Shown here: piece after piece, positions 19,032 to 29,433 of the stretch
How positions within the stretch are numbered: position 1 is the first letter of the stretch
Layout of the letters: every line of letters begins with the position of its first letter
From: Sporosarcina obsidiansis
Lineage (GTDB): Bacteria > Bacillota > Bacilli > Bacillales_A > Planococcaceae
Assembly: GCF_009651005.1 (NCBI RefSeq)
Contig: NZ_WHVW01000023.1
Location: forward strand, 1 to 52,037
Direction: 5' to 3'
DNA: 52,037 nt
Program-made: the position numbers and the translations under genes
The notes under the pieces: model-generated
Database searches by the model: none
What the model was told of the DNA's origin: nothing
The model's input: only the letters and a program-made list of their open reading frames with translations

Positions 19032-19035
19032 TTTT

Positions 19036-19065
19036 ATTATATAGAGTCTGGATGAAGTTTGACAA
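19036..19065 (-). promoter_or_regulatory. SigA promoter of the acyl-CoA dehydrogenase gene
   Basis: On the minus strand TTGTCA (19060-19065) and a perfect TATAAT (19036-19041) are 18 bases apart, 36 bases before the start codon. Confidence 0.75.
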
Positions 19066-19191
19066 TGGTTACTTTTACTGACCTATCTCTCAAAAGAAAA
19101 AGTATCCATGGCGGCTAATTTATCAATGCTCATTCCACATGAAAGAAGCAACTTAAATTAGCACGCTACGAATACTTGAATATTTTATACG

Positions 19192-19758
19192 CTAAAACGA
19201 TAAAATTAAGAAACCTACAATAATTAGCAAACCTAGAGAGCCCGAAATTGTGAAATAAAGCAATTTCAGCAGCCTCCCTGTAAATAGCCATAGACTACAA
19301 TTCAGTACAAGCAAACCAATTAATAAAGTAGTTTCATCGTTAAAAAATGCTGTCCAAATTTTCAAAGACATCATTAGGATTAAAAAGGCCATTGATATGT
19401 ATAGGAAAGGAGCAAATCCTTTCTTTATGAATGTCTTCCCTGATGCAAGCACAAGCAACAACAGCGCTAGTACAGAAGCAGACAGTAACGTTGCTGTCGG
19501 ATATTCTGTTAGCATGAACATCGCAACAGAGGCAATACCAGCTAGAAGCAGACTAATCAACAGAATCATCATTTGTTTCGCACGGTACTGTCTACGTTCT
19601 TTTTGAAGAGTGGATGGTACTTTTGAAGATACTTCATCCAGTTCTTCACCTTGCGTATACAACGTGATCAAAAAATCACAATAATGTTCAGGAAGGAGTT
19701 TATTCTTTTTCCAATACTGGATTTCCGAAATAATGATTTTTTTCTTTTCCGTTGTCAT
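19192..19758 (-). CDS. Hypothetical membrane protein
   Basis: I do not recognise the family. The 188-residue protein has a soluble N-terminal part of about 65 residues with a distinctive stretch, IQYWKKNKLLPEHYCDFLI, then LYTQGEEL. Five to six hydrophobic segments fill the rest. The N-terminus suggests a small helical cytoplasmic domain joined to a membrane bundle. GGAGG seven bases before the ATG supports expression. It lies between the sigA terminator and the acyl-CoA dehydrogenase gene, outside the B. subtilis gene order. I see no clear terminator after it in 19066-19191. Confidence 0.6.
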   Translation of the reverse strand: MTTEKKKIIISEIQYWKKNKLLPEHYCDFLITLYTQGEELDEVSSKVPSTLQKERRQYRAKQMMILLISLLLAGIASVAMFMLTEYPTATLLSASVLALLLLVLASGKTFIKKGFAPFLYISMAFLILMMSLKIWTAFFNDETTLLIGLLVLNCSLWLFTGRLLKLLYFTISGSLGLLIIVGFLILSF

Positions 19759-19818
19759 CCTTTCTCCTCCCATAATAACTATCGTTGAAATAACTCATTT
19801 CACATGAGAAGATTGAGC

Positions 19819-19850
19819 AAAAAAAGCATCGGCTAATTTGAAGCCGATGC
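19819..19850 (-). terminator. Intrinsic terminator of the dnaG-sigA operon
   Basis: GCATCGGCT (19826-19834) pairs perfectly with AGCCGATGC (19842-19850); T7 follows on the minus strand. It begins a few bases past the sigA stop. Confidence 0.88.
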
Positions 19851-19855
19851 ATCTA

Positions 19856-21025
19856 TTACTCTAAAAAGTCTTTTAAACGTTTGCTGCGAGAAGGATGGCG
19901 CAATTTTCTAAGCGCTTTTGCTTCAATTTGGCGAATTCGTTCACGTGTAACTCCAAAGACTTTCCCCACTTCTTCAAGAGTCCGTGTCCGTCCATCATCC
20001 AGACCAAAACGAAGGCGCAATACATTTTCTTCACGATCCGTTAATGTATCGAGTACATCTTCGAGTTGTTCCTTCAAAAGTTCATATGCCGCATGATCTG
20101 AAGGCGATTGCGCTTCAGAATCCTCGATAAAATCACCCAAATGAGAGTCGTCTTCTTCCCCGATCGGTGTTTCTAACGAGACTGGTTCTTGTGCAATTTT
20201 TAAAATCTCACGTACTTTTTCTGGAGATAAATCCATTTCTTCGCCAATTTCTTCTGGAGATGGCTCTCGTCCTAAATCTTGTAGAAGTTGACGTTGCACA
20301 CGAATTAATTTATTGATGGTTTCCACCATATGCACAGGAATACGAATCGTACGGGCTTGGTCAGCAATTGCTCGAGTAATGGCTTGGCGTATCCACCAAG
20401 TTGCATACGTACTGAATTTAAAGCCTTTTGTATGGTCGAACTTCTCGACAGCTTTAATCAGCCCCATATTTCCTTCCTGTATCAAGTCGAGGAATAACAT
20501 CCCACGGCCGACATAGCGTTTGGCAATACTAACAACCAACCGAAGATTGGCTTCTGCTAATTTCTTTTTCGCATTTTCTCCTCGAATAATAGCTGCATCA
20601 ATTTTAGGGGTCATTTCATTTGTTTCTTCAAGCTCTTGCTCCGCTTCAATACCTTCTTGAATTCGGATAGCCAAATCCACTTCTTCGTTGCCTGTTAATA
20701 AGTCCACACGTCCGATTTCTTTCAAATACATTCGGACGGGATCGTTAATACGAACTCCCGGCGGTACACTCAAGTCATTTAAGTCAAATTGTTCCTCCGC
20801 ATCACTTTTGGGGTCAGCTTCTTCTTTTCTATCCATTTCAATTCCCTGCGTTTCTATTTGATCAAGAAACTCTTCAAACTGTTCAGGTTCCATCTCAAAA
20901 GATGCTAGCTTTTCTGTAACATCCTCTAACGTTAGTTCACCTGTTTTTTTACCCGCCTCTATAATATTTGCTTTTGCTTCTTCAAGAGTCATTTCTGCTT
21001 CTCCCGTATGTTCTTCTTTTGTCAT
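19856..21025 (-). CDS. sigA: Housekeeping RNA polymerase sigma factor SigA
   Basis: Primary sigma factor that directs RNA polymerase to TTGACA/TATAAT promoters. The 389-residue protein has an acidic region 1.1, region 1.2 ([17 protein letters not shown]), region 2 with [18 protein letters not shown] (core binding, -10 melting and recognition), region 3 ([13 protein letters not shown]), and region 4 with the helix-turn-helix [20 protein letters not shown] for the -35. AAGGAGG is ten bases before the ATG. It follows dnaG by 15 bases in one operon, as across Bacillales. Confidence 0.98.
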   Translation of the reverse strand: MTKEEHTGEAEMTLEEAKANIIEAGKKTGELTLEDVTEKLASFEMEPEQFEEFLDQIETQGIEMDRKEEADPKSDAEEQFDLNDLSVPPGVRINDPVRMYLKEIGRVDLLTGNEEVDLAIRIQEGIEAEQELEETNEMTPKIDAAIIRGENAKKKLAEANLRLVVSIAKRYVGRGMLFLDLIQEGNMGLIKAVEKFDHTKGFKFSTYATWWIRQAITRAIADQARTIRIPVHMVETINKLIRVQRQLLQDLGREPSPEEIGEEMDLSPEKVREILKIAQEPVSLETPIGEEDDSHLGDFIEDSEAQSPSDHAAYELLKEQLEDVLDTLTDREENVLRLRFGLDDGRTRTLEEVGKVFGVTRERIRQIEAKALRKLRHPSRSKRLKDFLE

Positions 21026-21040
21026 AGTGACTATACCTCC

Positions 21041-22852
21041 TTACAGAACCTTTAACGATCTCACAAGCTGGAATACTTCTAAGCCCAACTCCGCTGCTTT
21101 TGCTTGGTCGTTCCTTTTTTCTGCTTCTTTTACTTCGTGTTGCTTTTGGTCAATCAAACGTTTTAATTGACTTTTTTTCAAATGACGGATGCAATCTTCC
21201 ACTTCTTGCTCTGTATTTTCCTGTGAACGCTCTGTTAAAATGGCTTCCATTACAATCTTCTTCAATTGCCGATCGTCTAGCAGTTCAGCAAATCGTTGAT
21301 AGTTGGGTAAGTCATACTGTTCATAAAACGCTGCCAACTTAAAAAATATGTTGATGACGTCTTCTCTGACAAATAAATTTTGTAGTTCTAAGCGTTTTTC
21401 TTCAAACAAGTCTGCGTCCATCAATAAATGAGCAAGCAGCAATTGTTCCGCCCGATCCGTTTCTGTTCTGTTCACTGTTGCGCTTGTGATACTTACCGAT
21501 CGGCTTTCATCCACTAGACCTATATCCTGTGTTTGTTTAGCCTTTCGTGCGATCGACTTTGTAAACTCCTGTCCGAGTGATTCTTTCGAAGCATGTGTTT
21601 CACTATGGAGTTGTTGAATCAATAAATCTTTCTCAATAGGAGAACAACGGTGAGCGAGTTCATTAAAAACTTCGTGAACGTACTGCTTGATATCATGGTC
21701 GTTTGATAAGTTTTTGTCTCTTCTATAGTAGGCAGCTACAAAAGAAATATACGATAGGGGTTGATCGATGATTTTCTCCGTAAATGCTTTAACTCCCTGT
21801 TGCGTGATAAAATCGTCCGGATCCATTCGATCAGGCAGAGTAGCTACAAGCACGTCCATTCCACTATCAATTAAGCTGTCGGCAAATCGTTTGGCAGCCC
21901 CCCAACCAGCAGAATCCCCGTCACAGCAAATAACTACTTTCTTTGCCATTCGCTTCAATTTCACAATATGATGTGACGATAAAGCGGTTCCCATCACAGC
22001 AACCGTATTACCAATGCCACCACGATCTGCGGCAATCGTATCCATGAATCCTTCGAATAGTATTACTTTACCCGTTTTCCGAACATTAAGACGTGCACGA
22101 TGAAAATTAAACAAAACTTTACTTTTTTCAAAGATAGGAGTTTCAGGACTATTGATATATTTAGCGTCTGTAGAAGAATCCTCTAGTCTTCTCCCAGAGA
22201 AGGCTATAGTTGCCCCATTATCATCTTGAATCGGAAACATAATCCTTCCTCTAAAACGGTCGAAATACCCTGAACCATCCTCTTTTTGAAAACACAGTCC
22301 TGCGGTTTCCATTTCTTTCAGATCAAAGCCTTGCCTTTTCAATAAGGTAGAAAGGGCATCTGACTGAACAGGAGACCATCCTATTTCATATTGTTCGATT
22401 TGATCACGCGTAAATCCTCTTTTTTCTAGGTATTCTAATGCTTTTTCGCCTTCTATGGTGTTTAAGAGCAGATGGCTATAAAAATTGGCAGCAAGTGTAT
22501 ATGCTTTAAGCATTTGCTGGTTGTAAGAGCTTTTCATAGCTTGCGTATCGTTTTGCGAAGCCTCCAACTCAATACCCATCCTGCTTCCAAGTTTCAATAT
22601 GGAATCCATGAATGAACGATTTTCTATGTCCATCATGAACGTAATGGCATTCCCGCTTGCTCCGCAGCCAAAGCAATGAAATAACTGCTTGTCTTCGGAA
22701 ACAGAGAAAGAGGGACTGTTTTCTTCATGGAACGGACAAAGACCAAACCAGTTTTTCCCTCTTCTAGCTAACTGAACATATTCACTGATCAAATCGACAA
22801 TGTCTGTTCCTGACCGGATTTCTTCAATCGTGTCGTCAGATATTCTTGTCAT
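21041..22852 (-). CDS. dnaG: DNA primase
   Basis: Makes RNA primers for lagging-strand synthesis. The 603-residue protein has the N-terminal CHC2 zinc ribbon (CPFHEENSPSF with HCFGCGASG), the TOPRIM catalytic core with EGFMD and the metal-binding CDGDSAG, and a C-terminal helicase-binding domain. The ribosome site is weak. It is the first gene before sigA. B. subtilis yqxD, normally between ppsR and dnaG, is absent here, leaving a gap of 380 bases. Confidence 0.97.
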   Translation of the reverse strand: MTRISDDTIEEIRSGTDIVDLISEYVQLARRGKNWFGLCPFHEENSPSFSVSEDKQLFHCFGCGASGNAITFMMDIENRSFMDSILKLGSRMGIELEASQNDTQAMKSSYNQQMLKAYTLAANFYSHLLLNTIEGEKALEYLEKRGFTRDQIEQYEIGWSPVQSDALSTLLKRQGFDLKEMETAGLCFQKEDGSGYFDRFRGRIMFPIQDDNGATIAFSGRRLEDSSTDAKYINSPETPIFEKSKVLFNFHRARLNVRKTGKVILFEGFMDTIAADRGGIGNTVAVMGTALSSHHIVKLKRMAKKVVICCDGDSAGWGAAKRFADSLIDSGMDVLVATLPDRMDPDDFITQQGVKAFTEKIIDQPLSYISFVAAYYRRDKNLSNDHDIKQYVHEVFNELAHRCSPIEKDLLIQQLHSETHASKESLGQEFTKSIARKAKQTQDIGLVDESRSVSITSATVNRTETDRAEQLLLAHLLMDADLFEEKRLELQNLFVREDVINIFFKLAAFYEQYDLPNYQRFAELLDDRQLKKIVMEAILTERSQENTEQEVEDCIRHLKKSQLKRLIDQKQHEVKEAEKRNDQAKAAELGLEVFQLVRSLKVL

Positions 22853-23210
22853 TCTATCACCATTTCTACTCTATATACATAAATTCGTGGACTTTCTAAA
22901 AAACCCTCTTTTCTCGACAAAATTCGCACTAAAAAATTTATCTTGCTATGAAATAGACATTCTTACTCTATAAACTGTCCATAGATCTCTACCTCATACA
23001 GCGTGCAGTATAGCTTCCATTGAATTCCGTTACGAGCAGACTGGAACGTGAGCCATAAAGAAGGACGCTTTTTGTGAGTAAAGCGTAGTTGGTAGCACAT
23101 CTTTACCTTACATCTCTGGCGCCTCACTACGTATGTTTTCAAGCACATATTTTGGTGATGAGCCGCCACTAAGGCTTCTTATTTATCCACACACAGCCAC
23201 ACACACAGAA
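22853..23210. other. Intergenic gap upstream of dnaG without a supported gene
   Basis: The region between dnaG and the ppsR terminator must hold the dnaG-sigA promoter, but I cannot pick a convincing one. TATACT occurs on the minus strand near 23008, with no good -35. A 68-codon frame (22963-23169) starts at GTG with no ribosome site and has no recognisable features, so I do not call it. Confidence 0.4.
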
Positions 23211-23240
23211 AAAAGAAGACCTAACCATCCGGTTTAGTTG
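23211..23240 (-). terminator. Probable terminator of ccpN-ppsR
   Basis: On the minus strand CTAAACC and GGTTAG form a short stem (with one bulge) around GGAT, followed by TCTTCTTTTTTC. It overlaps the last codons of ppsR. Confidence 0.55.
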
Positions 23241-24052
23241 GCCTTCCGCGTTGTAAGCAGTTTGATAATTGTATTGGCTGTTTCTTCTACTGCACGATTG
23301 GTCACATCAATGACATCACAACCGACTCGTGACGTAATATCGTTAAAGTAGTCTATCTCTTGCTGAATACGTGCTATTTTCGCATAGTTTGCGTCATCTT
23401 TCAAGCCCAATGTTTCCAAACGCGCTTTTCGGATGGAATTCAATTGACTCACTGATATAGATAATCCAAAACATTTAGTTGGATTAATCGAGAATAATTC
23501 AGCAGGTGGATCAACCTCGGGAACGAGCGGAATGTTTGCCACTTTGTATCCCTTATTTGCCAGGAACTGCGATAAAGGCGTTTTGGAAGTTCTGGATACA
23601 CCGATGAGTACGATATCTGCCTCTAGCACTCCACGCATATCTCTTCCATCATCATACTTTACCGCAAACTCGATTGCTTCAATCTTTTTAAAGTAATGAT
23701 CGTCTAATTGTCTTACTAGACCCGGTTCTTCAAAAGGGTCTTGTCCTAATTGATCACTTATTTTCTCCATGATAGGACCAAGTAAATCTACGCATTTCAC
23801 TTCCAGTTCCTCACAAAGTAATTGCAATTGTTCTCGCATAGTACTCTTGACTAAAGTGAAGACAATCAAAGCTTGCTGTCGCTTTGCTAAAAACACAATT
23901 TCCTCCAATTGTGAATTCTCTTCTATGTAAGAGAACCTTTTTATAGAAACCGTTTCCAAATCATGACGGAACTGACTAGCAGCCGCCTTCGTTACAAGAC
24001 CGGCTGTTTCTCCAACAGAATCTGAGACGATGAATAATGTGAATTTCGGCAT
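23234..24052 (-). CDS. ppsR: Pyruvate, phosphate dikinase regulatory protein (kinase/pyrophosphorylase)
   Basis: DUF299-family bifunctional regulator that, in characterised members, phosphorylates and dephosphorylates pyruvate phosphate dikinase or PEP synthase. The 272-residue protein begins with FTLFIVSDSVGETA and holds the P-loop-like GVSRTSKTPLS near residue 150, followed by ANKGYKVANIPLVPE, both family hallmarks. GAGGAGGG precedes the ATG. It lies directly after ccpN as in B. subtilis ccpN-yqfL, where the partner modulates gluconeogenic control. No dikinase gene is in this window. Confidence 0.88.
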   Translation of the reverse strand: MPKFTLFIVSDSVGETAGLVTKAAASQFRHDLETVSIKRFSYIEENSQLEEIVFLAKRQQALIVFTLVKSTMREQLQLLCEELEVKCVDLLGPIMEKISDQLGQDPFEEPGLVRQLDDHYFKKIEAIEFAVKYDDGRDMRGVLEADIVLIGVSRTSKTPLSQFLANKGYKVANIPLVPEVDPPAELFSINPTKCFGLSISVSQLNSIRKARLETLGLKDDANYAKIARIQQEIDYFNDITSRVGCDVIDVTNRAVEETANTIIKLLTTRKAN

Positions 24053-24063
24053 ACAGTCCCTCC

Positions 24064-24693
24064 TCATAAATCATGATCTTCCGCTAATGAAAGAAATGCG
24101 GCTGTAATATTTGTTTTCGTAATCCGGCCAATCACTTCCAACCCACCCTCTTTCTCATTTACGATGGGCAATGAATCAATTTGACTATCCATCATTTTTT
24201 TGGCTACTGTAATAAGGGTATCCTGTTTTTTACAATATGTTATATTGGGCATTCTCGTCATAATAACATGTACAGGAATTTTATCTAATTCCGTTCTTCC
24301 AATGCTTGTTCGAAGCAAATCCTTACGTGACAAAACGCCCGTCAGTAAAGACTGTTGATCCACCACGAATAATGTACCTACATCTTCTAAAAACAGTTGG
24401 CAGATTGCATCATAGACGGACAAATTTTCAGTAACCACGACGGGTCTAGATTGGAAATCTCCAACTATCATATCTACCATACCATCCGCAACCGATTGAA
24501 TAGGTTTTTTGCCAGAATAGAAATAGCCTACACGTGGTCGTGCATCTAAATATCCCGCCATGGTCAAGATCGCCAAATCAGGACGTATGGTGGCTCTTGC
24601 CAAATGTAACCGCTCTGCAATTTGCTCTCCTGTAATTGGCCCGTTTTCTTTAACGATGTCAAGGATTTCATTTTGACGAGTATTTAATTCCAA
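24064..24693 (-). CDS. ccpN: Gluconeogenesis repressor CcpN (helix-turn-helix with CBS pair)
   Basis: Transcription factor that in B. subtilis represses gapB and pckA during growth on sugar. The 209-residue protein has an N-terminal winged helix (ITGEQIAERLHLARATIRPDLAIL, then RPRVGYFYSG) and two CBS domains (about residues 75-135 and 140-205) that would bind adenine nucleotides. The TTG start has AAGGCGG eight bases upstream; a GTG three codons earlier overlaps that site. It is transcribed away from glyS and reads into ppsR. Confidence 0.9.
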   Translation of the reverse strand: MELNTRQNEILDIVKENGPITGEQIAERLHLARATIRPDLAILTMAGYLDARPRVGYFYSGKKPIQSVADGMVDMIVGDFQSRPVVVTENLSVYDAICQLFLEDVGTLFVVDQQSLLTGVLSRKDLLRTSIGRTELDKIPVHVIMTRMPNITYCKKQDTLITVAKKMMDSQIDSLPIVNEKEGGLEVIGRITKTNITAAFLSLAEDHDL

Positions 24694-24759
24694 ACATGTC
24701 ACCGCCTTCAGACTTCAAAGTAGTATTTACTGTCTAATTATATATCAAGACGCTCACTA

Positions 24760-24788
24760 TTGCGAAGAAAGGAGAAGCATGCTAAACT
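24760..24788 (+). promoter_or_regulatory. Extended -10 promoter of the glyS T-box leader
   Basis: TTGCGA (24760-24765) and TAAACT (24783-24788) are 17 bases apart, and TGC directly precedes the -10, making an extended -10. Transcription should start near 24795, at the beginning of the T-box leader. Confidence 0.65.
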
Positions 24789-24794
24789 AATTTT

Positions 24795-24997
24795 GAATGA
24801 AGTAAACGAAGAACGGTCAATAAGTAGTGTAAACATCAGCGAGCAGGACCAGTGAAAGCCTGCAATACACGAAAACGGCAGCCGGGAGTTGAACCATTCA
24901 TTATGAAAGTGGGTTGAAAAACCAATCGGGGTGGAACCGCGGGTCATTATGCACTCGTCCCCGGACATGTCTATGTCCGGAGACGAGTGCTTATTTT
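24795..24997 (+). ncRNA. T-box riboswitch, glycine specific
   Basis: Leader RNA that senses uncharged tRNA-Gly and controls readthrough into glyS. Stem I shows the AGTA/GAA loop-E pair: AGTA near 24832 and GAA at 24871-24873. The specifier GGC (Gly) at 24877-24879 follows, with A after it. The distal part has GCAGG/CCTGC. The T-box proper, GGTGGAACCGCGGG, is at about 24929-24942; its TGGA can pair with the UCCA end of tRNA-Gly. The terminator stem runs from GCACTCGTCC (24951) to GGAGACGAGTGC (ending 24990), followed by TTATTTT. The specifier agrees with the downstream enzyme. Confidence 0.95.
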
Positions 24998-25014
24998 AAT
25001 TGGAGGGGTTTAGA

Positions 25015-26394
25015 ATGTTATCTATGGAACAAGTAGTGAATCTTTCAAAACAGCGGGGGTTTGTGTTCCCAGGTTCTGAAATTTATGGCGGTTTGGCGAA
25101 TACTTGGGATTACGGTCCATTGGGTGTGGAGTTGAAGAACAATATTAAACGTGCTTGGTGGCGAAAATTCATTCAAGAGTCCCCTTATAACGTAGGGCTT
25201 GATTCAGCTATTTTGATGAATCCAAAAGTTTGGGAAGCATCTGGACATATTGGGAATTTCAATGATCCAATGATTGACTGCAAAAAATGTAAAACACGTC
25301 ATCGCGCGGATAAATTGATTGAAGATGCCTTAGATAAAAAAGGGATTGAAATGGTGGTAGATGGCTTACCATTTGAAAAAATGTTTGACTTAATCCAAGA
25401 ACACGATATCGTTTGTCCAACTTGTGGCGCAATGGATTATACAGAAATCCGTCAATTCAACTTGATGTTCAAAACGAGTCAAGGTGTTACTGATTCATCA
25501 GCAAATCAAATCTTCCTTCGTCCTGAAACAGCACAAGGAATTTTCGTTAACTTCAAAAATGTTCAACGATCGATGAGGAAGAAAGTACCATTTGGTATTG
25601 CGCAAGTCGGGAAAAGTTTCCGAAATGAAATCACACCGGGTAACTTTACTTTCCGTACGCGCGAGTTCGAACAAATGGAACTAGAATTCTTCTGTAAGCC
25701 AGGAGAAGATATGCAGTGGTATGAATACTGGCGTGATCAATCCAAGAATCTCTTGCTGAATCTTGGATTGAAAGAAGACAATATCCGTCTACGCGAACAT
25801 AATGAGGACGAGCTTTCTCATTACTCCAAAGGTACGGTGGATATCGAATACAAATTTCCGTTTGGCTGGGGAGAACTTTGGGGTATTGCAAACCGTACGG
25901 ATTTCGACTTAAAACGTCATATGGAATATTCAGGAGAAGACTTCCATTACCAAGATCCCGTGACTAATGAAAAATACGTCCCATATTGCATTGAACCTTC
26001 AGTAGGTGCAGATCGTGTAACATTAGCTTTCTTATGTGATGCGTTTGATGAGGAAGAGTTGGAAGACGGCGACAAGCGTACAGTCTTGCGCTTCCATCCA
26101 GCACTTGCGCCTATTAAAGCAGCTGTGTTGCCATTGTCTAAAAAACTAAGTGAAGATGCGGATAAAGTCTATACAGAACTAGCTAAGCACTTCCCAGTAC
26201 AATATGACGATTCCCAATCCATCGGCAGACGTTACCGTCGTCAAGATGAAATCGGAACACCTTTCTGTATTACGTATGATTTTGATTCTCTAGAAGATCA
26301 GCAAGTAACTGTCCGTCACCGTGATTCTATGGAACAAGAACGTATGCCGATTGCAGACGTCAAAGCTTATATCGAAAAACATCTTCAATTTTAA
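25015..26394 (+). CDS. glyS: Glycyl-tRNA synthetase, single-subunit (alpha2) type
   Basis: Class II synthetase that charges tRNA-Gly. The 459-residue protein is the homodimeric, eukaryote/archaea-like form rather than the alpha2beta2 GlyQ/GlyS form of B. subtilis. It shows [20 protein letters not shown] near the N-terminus, a zinc-like [13 protein letters not shown] insert, class II motif 2 ([21 protein letters not shown]), motif 3 (GVGADR-type [11 protein letters not shown]) and a C-terminal anticodon-binding domain from about residue 360. GGAGG is eight bases before the ATG; a TTG 15 bases upstream lies before the ribosome site. It occupies the same place, between ccpN and recO, as glyQ-glyS in B. 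subtilis. Confidence 0.96.
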   Translation: MLSMEQVVNLSKQRGFVFPGSEIYGGLANTWDYGPLGVELKNNIKRAWWRKFIQESPYNVGLDSAILMNPKVWEASGHIGNFNDPMIDCKKCKTRHRADKLIEDALDKKGIEMVVDGLPFEKMFDLIQEHDIVCPTCGAMDYTEIRQFNLMFKTSQGVTDSSANQIFLRPETAQGIFVNFKNVQRSMRKKVPFGIAQVGKSFRNEITPGNFTFRTREFEQMELEFFCKPGEDMQWYEYWRDQSKNLLLNLGLKEDNIRLREHNEDELSHYSKGTVDIEYKFPFGWGELWGIANRTDFDLKRHMEYSGEDFHYQDPVTNEKYVPYCIEPSVGADRVTLAFLCDAFDEEELEDGDKRTVLRFHPALAPIKAAVLPLSKKLSEDADKVYTELAKHFPVQYDDSQSIGRRYRRQDEIGTPFCITYDFDSLEDQQVTVRHRDSMEQERMPIADVKAYIEKHLQF

Positions 26395-26397
26395 GTA

Positions 26398-26442
26398 AAA
26401 ACCCGGAAGAAGTTGGGCATTAGCCTTCCTCTTCCGGGTTTT
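26398..26442. terminator. Bidirectional terminator shared by glyS and recO
   Basis: AAAACCCGGAAGA (26398-26410) pairs perfectly with TCTTCCGGGTTTT (26430-26442). The 3' arm lies inside the last codons of recO. On the minus strand the stem is followed by TTACTTAAAATT after T4; on the plus strand by CTTTCC after T4. Confidence 0.78.
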
Positions 26443-27202
26443 CTTTCCGTCGCTGTAATTCAGGTGTCCGTTCTAATTGCTCAATAAACTTTCTAGATTT
26501 CAAGTAAATACCGATCTGCTCATGATAGATGGTAGAGATCAGTTTCTCCATGAACGTTTTCGTCGTCTTCTTTAATGTCAGTGTACCGATTTGATCCAAT
26601 GGCACACTAAAAAATGTCCGAATCAGCTTGATTTGAGTAGGAGACAACCGAATAATGTACGGATCTACCGAAAAACAACGATGACATAGGAAACCAATTT
26701 GCTGGAAAGAAAAAGCAAACTCCCCTTCCGTAGCACCGCAATTCGCACACTCATGAAGAATCGGATGGATGCCAGCCACAGGGAGCATTTTCCACTGAAC
26801 AAATAAGGAAATAGCTTCAGGATCATAGCCTTCTTCCATTGCATGAAACGCCTCTTGCAGCAATTGAAAAATGCCTGCATTCGGTTGTTCCGTCTCAGTC
26901 AAACGATCAATCAATTCAACAACCAGGCCAGCATAAGCTGTCGTTTCCAAATCTGAGCGAATATGACGGACACTGCTAATTAATTCACCTTGTTCGAGAG
27001 TCCCCATTCCCCTGCTAGCGCGTATCAAAAAGTAGCCATGAGTGAATGTTTGAGTAATGGCAGCTAACCGGCTTGCGGGCTTTTTCGCACCGCGAGCCAT
27101 TGCCGTTAATTTGCCGGCTTCTCTAGTATAGATCGTCACAATTTTATTCGTTTCTCCATAAGGGATGCTTTTTATAATAAACCCTTCAATTTTGTTTAAC
27201 AA
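26420..27202 (-). CDS. recO: DNA repair protein RecO
   Basis: Recombination mediator that loads RecA with RecR and anneals single strands. The 260-residue protein begins with an OB fold (GFIIKSIPYGETNKIVTIYTREAG, then RGAKKP) and continues with a helical domain holding a zinc knuckle, CANCGA and CHRC. The TTG start has GGGGAGGG five bases upstream. The last ten codons form one arm of the terminator shared with glyS. The small yqzL gene that lies near recO in B. subtilis is not present in the 42-base gap to era. Confidence 0.94.
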   Translation of the reverse strand: MLNKIEGFIIKSIPYGETNKIVTIYTREAGKLTAMARGAKKPASRLAAITQTFTHGYFLIRASRGMGTLEQGELISSVRHIRSDLETTAYAGLVVELIDRLTETEQPNAGIFQLLQEAFHAMEEGYDPEAISLFVQWKMLPVAGIHPILHECANCGATEGEFAFSFQQIGFLCHRCFSVDPYIIRLSPTQIKLIRTFFSVPLDQIGTLTLKKTTKTFMEKLISTIYHEQIGIYLKSRKFIEQLERTPELQRRKENPEEEG

Positions 27203-27244
27203 AGCGCCCTCCCCTTACACACGTATACTGGACAGAGTATAAAA

Positions 27245-28568
<1,324 letters not shown>

Positions 28569-28586
28569 TCATTCATTTCTTATATG

Positions 28587-28937
28587 TCAACCTAACCATT
28601 TCGGTAAGAAGATCAAACAGCCTATTATCGCACTTGCAATGGCGAAAATCAATACCCCACCCGCCGCTGCGTCTTTCGCTTTTTTAGCTAACGGATGGTA
28701 TTCCTTTGTGACAAGATCGACCACATGCTCTACAGCAGTATTCAATAATTCCAAAGCCATCATACCACTGATCAATAATAGGATAATAAACCATTCTGTT
28801 TTAGATAGACCTGTAAGCCAACCGGCTAGCATGACAATAATGGCAGATAGTGCATGAGATTTCATGTTCCGTCCATGCACAAAACCTTCGATAATCCCTG
28901 CCCATGCGTAGACGAATGACTTGAAAAATGTCTTCAT
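28587..28937 (-). CDS. dgkA: Diacylglycerol kinase family protein (undecaprenol kinase)
   Basis: Small membrane kinase, 116 residues, with three membrane helices and the family motif ELLNTAVEHVVDLV, whose Glu and Asn lie in the active site. An earlier Glu (EGFVHGRNMKSHAL) is also conserved. In Gram-positive bacteria this family mainly phosphorylates undecaprenol rather than diacylglycerol. It starts four bases after the ybeY stop with only a weak ribosome site, so it depends on translation of ybeY. Confidence 0.93.
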   Translation of the reverse strand: MKTFFKSFVYAWAGIIEGFVHGRNMKSHALSAIIVMLAGWLTGLSKTEWFIILLLISGMMALELLNTAVEHVVDLVTKEYHPLAKKAKDAAAGGVLIFAIASAIIGCLIFLPKWLG

Positions 28938-28941
28938 TGGA

Positions 28942-29415
28942 TCACTGCCGTTCCAAGCCGAAAGAAGTTAAAATTTCCGTTTGTCGACCGAACATTTTAC
29001 GCTCTTCTTCATCCTCCATATGATCATATCCGAGTACATGAAGGAAGCCATGTAATGCTAAAAATCCTAATTCTCGTTGAAACGTATGATTGTATTCAAC
29101 TGCTTGGCGTTTTGCAGTTTCGATGGAGATAATGATATCACCGAGTACGATAGGCATTTCATTATCATGAACAATCGCCACTTCACCTTCGGACAATTCC
29201 TCTAACGCAAATGAAATGACATCCGTCGGTCGGTCTTTCCCCCTGAATTCCGCGTTCACTGCTTGGATGGCTTCATCATCCATGAAAGTAATCGATAACT
29301 CGTATAAACCTTTTAAATTTTCCAATTCTGCTGCATGGCTCAAAAGATCGGTAATCAATTTTTCTGAACTTTGATCGACAGTTTCTGTTTCATCTTGAAA
29401 ATAAAAGTCTATCAT
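28942..29415 (-). CDS. ybeY: Endoribonuclease YbeY
   Basis: Single-strand endoribonuclease in 16S rRNA 3' maturation and ribosome quality control, 157 residues. The zinc site HGFLHVLGYDH (H-x3-H-x5-H) lies near residue 120. AAGGAG ten bases before the ATG. Lies between pgpH and dgkA with short gaps, as in B. subtilis yqfG. Confidence 0.95.
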   Translation of the reverse strand: MIDFYFQDETETVDQSSEKLITDLLSHAAELENLKGLYELSITFMDDEAIQAVNAEFRGKDRPTDVISFALEELSEGEVAIVHDNEMPIVLGDIIISIETAKRQAVEYNHTFQRELGFLALHGFLHVLGYDHMEDEEERKMFGRQTEILTSFGLERQ

Positions 29416-29433
29416 TATTCTACTACTCCTTTT

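Noticed and set aside
22963..23169. A 68-codon minus-strand frame in the gap before dnaG
   Set aside because: It starts at GTG with no ribosome site, has an odd composition (many Cys, Arg, Trp) and no recognisable feature.
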